A stretch of DNA of 64,000 nucleotides from Gymnorhina tibicen (Eukaryota; Chordata; Aves; Passeriformes; Artamidae): the NCBI GenBank assembly GCA_013399875.1, contig VXAZ01007517.1:310001-374000 (forward strand). Direction: 5' to 3'. This document shows, piece by piece, positions 1 through 28,000 of this stretch (position 1 is the first letter of the stretch; every line of letters begins with the position of its first letter). Made by a program: the position numbers and the translations under genes. Below the pieces are notes generated by a model that had not been told where the DNA came from, ran no database searches, and worked only from the letters and a program-made list of their open reading frames with translations.

Positions 1-1223
1 AGAGAAAGAACACAGTTTCTTCCTGTTATCCACCTTCCAAGAAAGATTCTGATGTTTTCTCATGTTTTGATTGTTTGTTTTTTTTTGTTATATCCTTGGA
101 CTAGATTTTACAAAATCAGAGGGTCATGGGAGAAAGCATGAACAAGAAAAGTGCGATGGTTAATAGGTGACTGTGGGATTGTTGTTGCTTGAAGAATAAG
201 AGTAAGAAAATTAACTTCAGACAATAATTAATCTGTGACTCTTTTTAAAAGGAAAGGAATGCGAGGAAATGCCTTTGAGACCAGATCTGGATAAATGTGC
301 TGAAGCTGAATGCATATTATAGTGGTTCAATTTTCTAACACTTCTGAACTAATCTGCTTTTTAGTCTATAGGGTATACACATGTGAAAAAGTCTTAAGAT
401 GGTGATTTATGCTGAGGATCTTAGGGATGGCTTTGGGGGGGGGAAAAAAAAGAAAAAGAAGGAATAAAATTTGCACTCCTTTAAAATTTAATGTTGACTA
501 ATTTCAGCATAAGAGTTGAACAGTAGGCAAACCAAGCTGGATATGTTGTTCACTGTACAGAAGCACCATGAGAAAATAGTGGCAGTGATCATTTCAGTCC
601 AGGGATGTCAGATTCCTTTCAGCCTGTTGGCCTGATGGTATCTTGACACAGGGAATGGGTGTTTCATTCAGCAAAATAAAGATAAACTGCATTGGTACTT
701 AGATTTGTTTTCTGTTACTCAAGCCTGTGAATAATCAGTGTATTTTATAGCATTTCTTATTAAATCTAGCTCTGGTCTTGCAGTAACTGGTGAGACTTGT
801 TGGCATGCAGACAGCCCCACATGAGCAGAGCTGTCCTGCTTTCAGACCTGGGCTGGTGCTGTCATAGCACCTTTTGAGGGGATTTACCAGTGTGGGACAA
901 GGATCTTTTCACTCCTCTCCTTTTTTGTTTTGTGACCATGTCTGGAGATTCATGGCTCTTGAGATTCTGTGGGCTGTATGTGGACTGTAACTGTTTGTTT
1001 TAACAGCCCTGATTTAAGCAGGTCTGTCAGTTGTAGCATCTTAAAGTATCTTGTTTAATTACCAGAATTCAGAACTTTTAGGGTGATGACATTCCCTCTT
1101 TCCCCTCATGCTCTGTCACTTATCCCAAAGCTCTTTTGTCTAAAACAGCATATAAATAAGACCATTTTAAAGGGTTTACTGATGGACAAATTCTGTCACT
1201 AAGGCAGCACTGCTCTCCTCTAG
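1..1223. other. WDR35 intron, left edge of window
   Basis: This stretch precedes the first recognisable WDR35 exon at 1224, whose acceptor is a pyrimidine-rich tract ending in TAG. I found no further WDR35 exon, repeat or other gene in it. By position it is the intron between the beta-propeller exons. Confidence 0.6.
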
Positions 1224-15799
<14,576 letters not shown>

Positions 15800-16390
15800 G
15801 GATAAAGACACTGTATCTGCATTTATGACTGCTAAAAACAGCCTCTAAAATGTTACTATGTTTTGAAATACAGCTCAGGTACTGTATTGTAGCAGTTAGT
15901 GCTGCTATTAGAGAAACATTAAAAATACCCGCCAAAACCAAAACAGAAAACCCACAAGAGAAACGTTTATTACTTCCACTTACCTGAAGAAATTACCGTG
16001 TAAATAGATTACATTTTTTGCTACACTTTTAGAAAAAGATTTAAGGTAAAAGCATTCTTTTTGAATTGTAGGTTGAGCCTGGTTTCAAAACCATGTCAGT
16101 TGAATGTAAGCTCATATCAATATGTTCTACTCTGAGCAGGCTCCATTTTTTCGTCTAATTCCTTAGGAAATTACTGGGTTTTCTCAGAATTCACAGTTTT
16201 TTGAAGGAAGTGATTCCTGAGTTGAAAGAATGTCACAATAAGTTTGATAATGTTACCATATATGTTTTGTACTACTGTTTGGGGTTACTAGAGTGATGAT
16301 ACCAGTATAAGCATACGTTAGTGTTGGTTTCTTTTGCCAAGTGTATTTAAACCCAACCAGTAATAAAGGGCTTGAAAACACTCAGCAGTC
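15800..16390 (+). other. WDR35: WDR35 3' untranslated region
   Basis: This is non-coding sequence after the WDR35 stop, running to the AATAAA at 16362 and a GT-rich stretch just beyond it. The end point is inferred from the signal; it is not observed. Confidence 0.6.
16362..16367 (+). terminator. Candidate WDR35 polyadenylation signal
   Basis: A canonical AATAAA lies 563 nt after the WDR35 stop and is followed within 40 nt by a GT-rich stretch. It is the only canonical hexamer I noticed between the stop codon and the CR1 copy. Confidence 0.55.
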
Positions 16391-16805
16391 AATGTGTCAG
16401 TCGGGTTCCTCAGCTTGGTTGATGTCATCTTCAACAGGTTAAGGAAACCTCCATGAACTTGCAAACTGAAACCTGGCATTTTTCACATAGCTTGAGAGAG
16501 CAGCCTGCATCTGTTTAACAGATTTCAGGAGCTGAAGTGTCACCCTTGTTACACACAAAGGTCCAAGGAACGATGTCTCACTGTCCTACTTCACTGCTGG
16601 TTTAGGCCTCTGCTCTGGCAGTGCTGCAGGGCCTTGATGCACAGGATGAGCTCTCCCCAGGACCAGCCAGCACTTGGCTGCCTGGCAAGAGCTATGAGCT
16701 GTGATGTTCACACTGTGCATTGGCACGTTTTGGAGAGGAGAGCGTGAGACCTCTTCTGTGCTCTCACCTAAGCTTAGGCCAGATAACGATAAACCCCGTT
16801 TCCAC

Positions 16806-17350
16806 ACAATCACAGAGTAGTAGAACGGCCTGGGTTGGAAGGGACCTTAAAGACCATCTTGTTTTAAGCCCTCTGCCCTGGCCTGGGACACCTTCCACTA
16901 GACCAGGTAGCTCAAAGCCCTTCCAACCTGTTCTTGAATATTTCCAGGAATGGGGCATCCACAGCTTCTCTGGACAACCTGTTCCAGTGTCTCACCACCC
17001 TCACAGTAAAAGATTTCTTCCTTATGTTTAATCTAAATCTTCCATCCTTCAGGTTAAAGCCATTCCCCCTTGTCTCCCTTGTCCTGTCCCTCTCCAGCTC
17101 TCTTAGAGCCCCTTTAGGTACCGGAAGGTCCTCTAAGGTCTCCACAGGGCCTTCTCCAGGCTGAACAACCCCACCTCTCCCAGCCTGTCTCCCGAGGAGC
17201 GGTGCTCCAGCTCTCTGATCATCTTGGCCTGCTCTGGCCTCGCTCCACCAGGTCCATATCGTGCCTGTCCTGCGGTGCCAGAGCTGGACGCTGCACTGCA
17301 GGTGTGGGTCTCACGAGAAGAGAGGAGCAGACACCTCCCTGCCCTGCTGG
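16806..17350 (-). mobile_element. CR1 LINE 3' fragment
   Basis: Read on the + strand it opens with a degraded form of the CR1 3' tail (AATCACAGAGTAGTAGAA), followed by TGGGTTGGAAGGGACCTT. It continues through the typical CR1 3' region (ACACCTTCCACTAGACCAGG, CACCACCCTCACAGTAAA, TCCAGCTCTCTGATCATC). The element is on the minus strand and 5'-truncated near 17350, at the edge of the TTC32 promoter. It fills about half of the WDR35-TTC32 spacer. Confidence 0.9.
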
Positions 17351-17399
17351 TTATTACTGAAAATACTAACATATTTCTGTGTTTTCTGTGTGCGCGTCC

Positions 17400-18770
<1,371 letters not shown>

Positions 18771-19340
18771 AAATTCAGGTTCCACTAAACGTGATGTATG
18801 TCATTGATGGATGAAACACAAGATCATTTACATCTGTTATGACCTGTTGAAGAACTTCATTCTTGGGTAAATAAGTTAAAAATTGATTATGGTTGCAAAA
18901 TAAACTGGATTTGGTATTTTTAGTCTTGAGGAAAAGTATCATGTTTATCTCTGTGAGACACATGTCCAGATTTTGTACAGAAATACTTTGTAATTCTATA
19001 ATAGATGTATTGGCCAGATTAATTGAAAATAAAAATGAACATGTACTTTTTATCTCATGATTGTCTGCAAAGAGTTTACTGTAGGAAATATTCACAGGAA
19101 CAATTGTGACTTTCTCTTTCTTGTTGAAGAGATCAACTCCCTGAAAAATGCATCTGATGGAACTGGCTGTGAATATCCAGGCAGCTTCATTTCTCACATG
19201 ACATGAGGGACCATTACTGAAATCTGTAAATCATTAGCCAGAAATACCCTTGCATGTTCATAGCAATACAAGTTCTAATAAAGGAAATACTCTTTGCTCG
19301 TGTGAGCAATCATTAGGATTTTGTTTTTCTAAATAAAATT
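18771..19340 (+). other. TTC32: TTC32 3' untranslated region
   Basis: Non-coding sequence after the TTC32 stop with four AATAAA hexamers (18899, 19028, 19277, 19332). The one at 18899 would give a very short 3' UTR and the later ones longer forms. Which is used cannot be told from sequence. Confidence 0.55.
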
Positions 19341-20347
19341 ATGCTAGTGACATTTCTGCTTCTTATGGTGAGTTCTTCCGTGGATGATCCCAGAGCCTGC
19401 ACAAGCACAGGGCTCACTGAAGATGGTGAGACCCTTTGGGTGAGTCATGAGAGCAGACTGGAGCCTCTGGATATCCTTCCCAGCAGTCTCACCGAGATCA
19501 CTTTCAGCTTTAGTATGAAACTGCAACAGCCACAATGAACAAATTTGAAACAGGGCTGAGAAAATGCTGCATTTACCTCCCATGCTCTTGACACTTGACT
19601 GCAGCCATTTGAAGTTACAGAAATAAGATGCATGATACCAGGATGTGACCATTTACAGTTTGGGAAATAGGCAATGACCATTTTTTTTCCCTTCCAGAAG
19701 TCTTAATTTTGGACTTTTCTGGATGTATTAAGCACATGCTTTGCTACCACTTATCTTAGCATTCTGTCTCCAAAACAGCACAGATAATTCAATGACTTGA
19801 TGCACTTCATGCCACGTCAGTCTTAAAAATTGGGAAATCCTACCAACTCCTGGCTGATGGTGAGAAGGTGAGCTAGAACTAAACGTGTTCCTGACTCACC
19901 ATGCCAAGGCAATTAAAAAAACAGTAATGAATAGTTGAACGTGACTTAAAAAGTTTTGCTGTGAGAAGAGAGATCACAGATGTGGTTCTGCACAGAACAC
20001 TTTAAATGACAGGATATAGATCAAAATATTAACAGTCAGTAAGTATTTTGGAAAACAAAGATGCTAGAGATAATATTCCAGCTTGTGTTGTTTTGTGAAT
20101 GTTGCTTAATTACTTATGCAGTCGTTGGCACAGAAATAATGCACTGGGCTGGGAGCAATTGCCAGTTCTCCACAGTATTTCCTTGTCTCTCTTGTGAAAG
20201 GATGAACTGTCATCATGCATTTCAGCATAATCTGGAATTCTTTCAAGGTAATTTTGGCCAGTAGGATTTTCACATTTTCCTCTTTCACATGCACAGGGGT
20301 CACAGTTATTTGGCTTTCAGGTTTTCATCCTGAAATTATTAAATAGC
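19341..20347. other. Intergenic, no recognised feature
   Basis: Unique-looking sequence between the TTC32 3' end and the LTR. No coding similarity, RNA gene or repeat family was recognised on either strand. Confidence 0.5.
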
Positions 20348-20665
20348 TCTGCTGGTTTCAGCTGGGGTAGAGTTGATTTTCTTCACAGTGGCTGGTATGG
20401 GGCTGTGTTTTGGATTTGTGCTGAACACAGGGTTGATAATACAGAGACGTTTTTGTTGTTGCTGAGCAGGGCTTACACAGAGCCAAGGCCTTTTCTGATT
20501 TTTGTACTGCCATGCTGGTGAGGAAGTTGGGGATGCCTGGGAGGCTGGGAGGAGACACAGCTGGGACAGGTGACCCAAACTGACCAAAAGGATATTTCAC
20601 ACCACAGGGCATCATACTCAGTATATAAAGTATATAAAAAACCCCCAAAACTCGAGAGGAGGATG
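20348..20665 (+). mobile_element. Solo LTR of an avian endogenous retrovirus (ERVL/ERVK-like)
   Basis: The run TGCTGGTTTCAGCTGGGGTA, then GTTGCTGAGCAGGGCTTACA, and GACCCAAACTGACCAAAAGG is the familiar U3 of a common avian LTR family. It ends in a TATA-like CAGTATATAAAG. Retroviral genes are absent and the right end looks truncated, so this is a solo or partial LTR. The family name is from memory of avian LTRs and is not exact. Confidence 0.75.
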
Positions 20666-23600
20666 TATTTAGTAACTTCCATTGTCCTGCAAAGTTTCCT
20701 GTTTGTAAAAGTTAAGAATTAAAAGTCTAATGGAGAGTAATAAAATTCTTTTCTGTAATGTTTTGTGAGATTCAGGCAACCTCTCAGCCTGTAAAAGGAG
20801 CAGGGTTAGTGCTTTGGATGCTTTGCGATGCGAGGTGCTATAGCTTTTATACCTTCACTGGGCTTTAGGGCTTGTCTCTGCATGAGAATTCCACACCTCT
20901 GTCAAGCTCCTGGGTCAGTCCTGCCCATCCCACTACTCTTGTCAAAGTCATGGGGCTGCAGCAGTAAGTCCAACAGGTGGTTGCTGCTAATGCATCATGA
21001 CTCTACTCTGGCCAGAAATGTTTCAGACATGAATAATTCTCAGCTGCTTTCCCAAGGTTTCCTACCTATAAACCTACTCTTCCAAACCCTTGACTTTCTT
21101 TCCACAGCCGTCACTGGCAGTCCCTCTGTTTGGCTTGTTCCCCATAGCCAGAGTTAATTTGGCAATGGGTAACTGTTCTCACCTGATGATTTACCTCTAA
21201 ACTTACAAAAAGCCTTGTGAATTCCATAATACTTACAGAATGTCAAAGAGTAACATCACTGCCTTAAGAACAAGGCAAAGAGTAACATCATCACCCTGTG
21301 CTTTTCCTTAGGACTCTATTTGTCCTCCTGAAACACAGGAGGAGTTGTTGTCACACTTTGCAGTCTTGCAAGGCCTTTCCCTTGCTTTTGCAGAAAGATG
21401 GGAACAGCTGACAGAATGCCAAGCTTAGCAGGGCACCAAGCAGTGTGGGAAGGGTGTCATGCACATTTAGTGTGAGTGCAGCATGGGGAACAAGGAGAGC
21501 CTTTCCAAGTCTCCAAGTCTCTCCTTTTCCAAGAAAAGCTGTGGCACTTGGAGGGAAAAGGGTTTGGTTGTCAAGTACCCAGAATATGTCCCTCTTCCAC
21601 GTGCCTGCCTTCTGAGTGAGCAACAGAGGTTAAGTCAGCATGAAAAGCCTGAAACTTTGGGCTTTACAAGTGAAACTTTGGGCTGTTACAAGTGAGGCAG
21701 CGCTGCACTGTGCACTTCTCATGTAGTAGGTAACCTTGTTAAAAAGTGAGGAGAGAAAGGTGCATTATTCCAATTTTGTGGAGATTGAACACCTCTACCT
21801 CAGTCAAGCTCAGCTATGCAGGTCATGCTCTCTGTTGCCTGTCAGGAGGGGAAGGATTCAGAAAAGCAAAAACAATGTTCAAAACTGAAGATTGCTAGTG
21901 GAAGGATAATATCCAATATTCTTTTATGTCAGCAGATTACTGTTCATCTGCCTCATCCTTTTAACAGAGGGAGGGGCTGGATCAGTGGAACAGATTTGTC
22001 CCCAGCCAGTGGCTTTCATGCAGAATGAAAGGTCTGGTTGCTTTTTGTGAAAAAAGTTTGCTGAGAGATCTGGTCAAGTTGGAGGCCCCACTTCCAGCAT
22101 GTTGTGACCATTTGACCGGAACACTGATGCAGGCTGCTCTCTCTTAGGTCCATTTCCTAAGATTATTTCCAAGAATCTCCTCATAGGATCCCTTTAGTGC
22201 ATGAGCAGGGATTGGATGCAGTCCAGAACATTGCTTCTTACAGCTCGTGACGATCAGGTTTTTCATCATGCATGTCTGTGTTGTACAATGAGCATGTGAA
22301 ATGGGCCTGAAGGATATCCTTGTCTCCCAGCAAGGAACAGCTGCTCCAGCTGTGTCCCAGGCATCACAACAGTAGTTTCAACCTGACTCCTGTTGCTATG
22401 GAAAAGGCTGATCAGTGCTTTCCAGGCTGGGGACTCCCCAGCATGGGGACTCTGGTGTGCCTCTGTCTGTGCATTTAAAATAACTTTCCCAGTTCCTTTT
22501 CCCCATGTTGGCTGAATAATGAAGGCTTGTTCAACTACAGTGAACAGAGCGGTTCCTGAGAGCTAATCCAAGGAACCACTTAAGCCCATGGGTCTGAAAA
22601 CTGCAATCTAGGACAGGAGTTAGGTGCTGAAGTTCCTCCTGCAACACCTGAGAAGTAGGAATAATCCCAGGAGAATGTAGGTGCAGAGCAATGCACCTGT
22701 GCAATAGTGTGGCTGAATCACACCTTGGGAAAGACACCCTCAGCGGTAAACAGGGAATGCCTAACCCTGACACACCATGAGATTCAGTGTCAAAATCATC
22801 ATCTACACCATGAACAGCAACCGAAGTAGGAGAAAGAGACCAAGTATGTGGAGTTGCTCTAGCTTGTCTATGGGAAGGTGGAAACCTGAAATGCCTGTTG
22901 AATTGGGAAAGCAAGTCTGTCTCCCCTTCTCCATCTCCCTTCCAATGTATGTGCAAGAGAAAGGTCTCCTCATCTGTCAGGTGGTGGGTGAATGGGTATG
23001 GAATGCTGCTGGACTCATTCCTGGTTTTCCAGGGCAACAGGGGAGGATCTGGGATATCCCACTTGCTGCAGACAAGTTTATCTGAATATACTCTGCAAGG
23101 CTGGAAAATAAGTGAACCTTGTGTCACCAGACCCAATGCTCACCTGTGTGGCCTGAGAGTGCTGAGAAAAGAAGAGCTAGCATTTAGTCATTATTATTTT
23201 CCCTTCATCCCCATTGCCAATTTCTAGAGGACTGCTTTTTCGATTAACAGAAAGTTAACCTAAACTTATGAGCTTGTTGCTGTTGTCAAAAAAAGGGAAT
23301 ATACTCTCCTGGCAAAAGTGTGGGAGCAGTAACTTGCTGGGCTCTGCAGTGTGGGCTGTGGACAGCAGAGTGCACTGCTTGTGCAGCAGAGGAAAGCAGC
23401 ACCCAGGCAGCTGCTGGGGGGTCCTGGGGTCCCAGCACCCTCCCATTCCTTTTTACAGATCTTACTCCTTCAGCAGGTACAGCTTTAAGAGGGCATTTAT
23501 TCAGCAACCATCTCAGGCATGACAGCAGCTTTTGGGAAGCAGGCCACGTGTGTGCACTGACCAGCCAGCCTGGGAAGGCAGGGGCTGCAGGAGCTGGTAC

Positions 23601-24939
23601 ACCCTCTGGAGACTGCACACGAGTGTGCTGTCAGCACAAGTGTGCCATCTGCCCCCTCTGCACTGCTGTTGAACACCTACACATGCTGCAGCCACAGCTG
23701 CAGTTACACTGTAGGCACATCCTGAGAGTGATTACAGGTGGTCGTGTGTCAGGTTTGTACTTAATCTCTAAAAATAATAATAATAAAAACCAAAAGCTTT
23801 CTGTGTGCTCAGAACCCAAAAATACCAGGTGTCATTTTTGCCCCTACTAGAGCATTCATCTACTCTCATTTTGTGGAGTTAGTCTTTTCCATACAGGGGC
23901 AGGTGAGACGAAAATGAGGAACTAACAAGTTTCCAAGAATGTCAGGTTGATGTAATGATACAGATAAAACTGCATTGATGGGAAGAAGCGTGGGCCCTTG
24001 TGTTGCCTGTGGAAGGGACGCTGGCAGTGATTGCTTGGCTCTTTGAAGCCAGTGTTGGTAGACCAGATGGTTGCTGTTGCACGTTAGCAAGGAGATGTTC
24101 TGTGCTTACATTGCTCTGGTGTATTTTTATTTGACTTTTCAGATTTGCACTTTACATTCAGATGGGAGGATTGGCAGTCATTTTATGAAATATTACAAGA
24201 AGCAGCCGTAATCAGGGCTGGAATAATTTTAGTGATCTGCAAGTCCATATTTCAGCAGCTGGAAGAAATAGGAAGTGTTATTTCACAGCCTTGGGTTATT
24301 TTCTGGTAAGTTTTCTTCTGTAGCCACTTCAGAGAGGCAACAGGTTGCAAGATTTACTGATCCTGTTAGCAGATGCTAGAGCTTTCCAGTGCTGTCCCAC
24401 CATCTGCTCTTTAAACTTCCTGCAAATAGTTCTGGTGGTTTCTGGAAGAAGTAGCTCCTGTGTCCAGTGGCACCATTTGGAAAGCAGCCAGCACAGCAGA
24501 GCCTTCAGGTGCTGTTGGAGACACACACAGAGGCTGAAGTGAGGAGTGATGCTGGAGGAGACAGCTTAGCAGCTCTGGTTCTCCAAGAGTGGATGAAGCT
24601 ATAGGATAAACCCTACTGTTTGGAGGATTTGAACCATTCAAAAGCACTTGGAATATGGCAGTGACTTGTGCCTTAGTGTTTGTTTCTAGAATTTTGGATC
24701 TGTTTTCTCTCAGACTGGGGGCAGTCACGTTGAAAACCTGTTGAAATAATACCTGGCTCCAAAGATGCCTGCTATGGCCCAACTCCAACATGCCCTGCTC
24801 TGCTGCTGGCATCTGCTCCAGAGCCACACCACCTGTGTTTGGCTTGGCAGGGAGCTCTCCTTCTTCCCTCTCTTGTGCGCTCAAGCTGAGACCATGGGAC
24901 TGCAAACCACGTCCATTCCCTAGTTCTTGTCCCAGAACT
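20666..24939. other. Intergenic between convergent TTC32 and ZPAX
   Basis: About 4.3 kb of moderately GC-rich unique DNA. Open stretches of up to 201 codons occur (22531-23136 on the minus strand) but none shows a recognisable domain, codon pattern or splice context. A near-perfect 21-22 bp tandem pair lies at 21651-21693. Confidence 0.5.
21651..21693. repeat. Short tandem duplication (21/22 bp)
   Basis: GAAACTTTGGGCTTTACAAG is followed directly by a second copy that differs by one inserted G. It is non-coding. Confidence 0.8.
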
Positions 24940-24945
24940 TTTATT
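24940..24945 (-). terminator. Candidate ZPAX polyadenylation signal
   Basis: AATAAA on the minus strand lies about 110 nt after the ZPAX stop at 25055. This spacing fits a short 3' UTR and supports exon 22 as the terminal exon. Confidence 0.55.
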
Positions 24946-25054
24946 TCTGAGATCCTCAAGGACAGGCTCTGCATCGTTTGTGTCACAAAGCATGGCGACC
25001 TCTCAGGGTGAGTACACAGGGCCTGGTGTTCTTACCAAATTCAGTTTACGGGTG

Positions 25055-28000
25055 TCATCTTAGATCTGGAGCAGCAATCCATACTGGTCCAGCAAGTACA
25101 TAGCCCTGGAGATCGTCAGGATGGTGACTTGGAAAGCCTGAGAATGATACACAGTGTGTTTGTGCAGTTTTTAAAGAATACATACAATGCTGCACATTAA
25201 GTGCTTGTGTATTAAGTATGGACTAAAGGTGACATCAGTGTTCACAGTCAACGCTCGAGGCATTTCAGATGCCAAAGTCAGAGCTCCTAAATCTCTGAGA
25301 AACATCAGGTCAGGGGTGCATTGCAATGGCTCTTTTTCTCCTCTGCACCTACCCTTCCTCTCCCTGCTTGAGCTGCACTGTCCTCTGCAGGTGCTGCCAG
25401 GTTGTGTGTTGGTAGGAGAGCATGCTGCCACCAAACAGTGCACATACACCTGAAAAGAAGAAGAAAAAGTGCCACTTGGTCCACATCAAATCCCACTTTG
25501 CAGAGCATCATTTTGGCTTTTGTTTGCCTTTTGCAGAAACTACATCTGATTAGACTTAGGCTTCTCTGAACACTTCCATGTGGCACCTTCTAGCTGAACC
25601 TGCCTTGAATTTTAAAGTTGGTGTCAAGGAAGCCCTCAGGCAGTTTGGTAACCGAGAGGCTGAGACAGGAGAAGTTAAAACCTCACGTGCTGCAGTGTAT
25701 CAAAGCTAGACAGAAACTCAATCTGGTGCCTGCCGCAGCTGCACTCTTAGGAAGCAGCACAAGCCAGAATTGCATCATGTTCATTTCTAGCAAGTTCAAG
25801 AGTTGAGGTGTCTGTGAAAGGCTGAGTAAATAATGATGCAGTTAGTTAAGCTGCCCAGGCAGGGTGAACACACCACGGCTGGTATCAGTACGTGTCAGGA
25901 CAGGCAGTTCACTGAGCTGGGTGCACAAGGAGAAAAGTACCCTCAGGTGACTGTCTTGGGTATTTTGCTCTACTTAGTCCTTAGAGGAGAACAGGATCTC
26001 AAACTTTAAGGCCAAACCCACATGCCTCTGCTTCTCTGCCCATTGGGCTGACACCCGAGGAGATGGATTGAGTGGTTAGGACAGATGGGAGACAGCAGAC
26101 CTGAACTTCATGTGGATATTGGGATATATAAGTTGATTCTTCTGCTTTAGACATTTTGAGCTAAAGTGCTATGAATCTGATGCTACACAAAGCCAGAACC
26201 ACCATATAAAAATCATATTTACATAGCAAATTCTTTTGTTTACTCCAGCCGGTCCAATCTCAAGTCAGTTGGGTGGCAGAGGAGATTTAAGAAGAGAACT
26301 AAATTAAAGCTGCTGTCAGGGTAGTTGAGTTGAATGCTGGCTAGGGTTTAAGTCTGTGAGGTGCTTAAATCAACTATTTTTCAAAGCATAGAGTCAGAGA
26401 ATATCTCAGGTTAGAAGGGACCCATATGGATCATCAAGTCCAACATCCTGGTCCTCGCAGGACTATCTCCAACTAAACCATATGTCTAAAAGCATCATCC
26501 AGACTTCCAGGACAGGGTCCATGAGTGGGAGGTGAGCCTTTCACTCAATCCTACCTGTTCCAGTTGCTGTGCCAGGGTCCTTACTGCCAGCCTTTTAAAG
26601 TGAGAAGGGTGTCTGACCCTGGGGCTAACAGGTACCGGGCAGAACTCTGCAGCAAACTCACTGCCATTAATCTCACACCTGTTTGAGAGGAAAGACCAGC
26701 AGATCTAACAGAAATTAGGGCTTTGCTGATGAGTGCATTGGACATTTAATACTACTTGCCCATCCACAGTGATGTTCCATCTTGGGGTGCTGTTGAAGTC
26801 TGGAGACCTGGCTACCCAGCAGTTTTCCAGATATAACTCGACACTGGGGCTCTCATCTTTCAGCTCCACCTCAAGAAACACAGACTTCACGGGTTGTTTG
26901 AGTATTGCCATGCTGGGCTCATAGAATTCCATGAAGGATTCATCTCGAGAAAATGTCAGGGGATTTTGTTGCTGTTTAATTTTATTTAAACTAAAACATG
27001 TTTGGAAATTCTCTGATTTCCATAGGAGGAGATTTACCTTTGGACACTCTTGAAACTACATTCAGAGCTTGTCTTACCCTTCTGTATGCTGCAGAAAAAG
27101 AAATGTTAGTGAGGTTCTTTAGTTGAAAGCAGGGTGTGTGTTAACAAGGAAACTTAGGACTTAGGAAACTTAGGAAAGAGTCAGGTTTAAAAATGGGGGA
27201 AGAGAATTGCACACCTGCAGTATTTGAACGTGGAACCATCGTCCCGGAGCCAAAGGGAGGGGATGTGGCTGGGTCGCTGGAGAAGGCACCGAGCACTAGG
27301 GTCTCTTTTGCTTGGTAGTAGCACAAGACTGTTAGTCTAAAATAGAAGAAACAGCAATTTTTGTGTTCACATCTATTTCTCAGCAGCTGTACAAAAGTGA
27401 GCAGTGTCAGTGAGCAGCAGCTCCTACCTGTAGTCTGGATCTCTTGTGATTGTTGGTGTGCTCTGTCCTGGAAGAGTCTCCTTCTCATAAGAGATTTCAT
27501 TCTCATAAATGATGTGATCACGTTCAAACTGCATATGGGAAGCTCATTATAAATTGACTCTTCTCAGGAGCTGGGGCAGGGGAACAAAGGAGGAAATGCA
27601 GGAGAGGCAGAGACTTCCAGCAGGTATGTCTGCTCTGGCCATGGGCTTACCCTTACTGAAGTGCCACAGGTAGTGACATGGAACTTGAAGAAGGCATGGG
27701 CTTCATTATACTCTCTAGGCTTGCAGGAGCTGTCCCTTAGCTTGGTTTTACTCATGTCAATGGCAGGAACTGTTTTCATTTGGGCGGATATCATTATGGT
27801 ACCATCTGGGTGACAAACTGAAAAAGCCACAGAGTTGATTATTAGTGAGTATTCAAGGAAAGAATCACACATCTTTTTATTGATTGATCAGTTGATAACT
27901 TACTTATAAATGCTGAAGAATTAAAACTGCAGCTAACAGAGAACATCTGTAAGGTCTCCATAGTTCTCACTTTCCTTAGGGCAACATCAAACCTTGCTTT

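Noticed and set aside
22531..23136. 201-codon open stretch on the minus strand
   Set aside because: No domain, no signal peptide, no splice context, and composition like its surroundings; likely chance.
24411..24986. 191-codon open stretch on the minus strand after ZPAX
   Set aside because: It lies beyond the in-frame ZPAX stop and across the AATAAA; no similarity to a ZP tail or transmembrane segment.
27213..27215. Alternative donor GGT|gtgcaa for ZPAX exon 17
   Set aside because: It would remove the need for the 11-nt microexon but is a poor donor, and it leaves the strong acceptor-donor pair at 27088-27078 unexplained.
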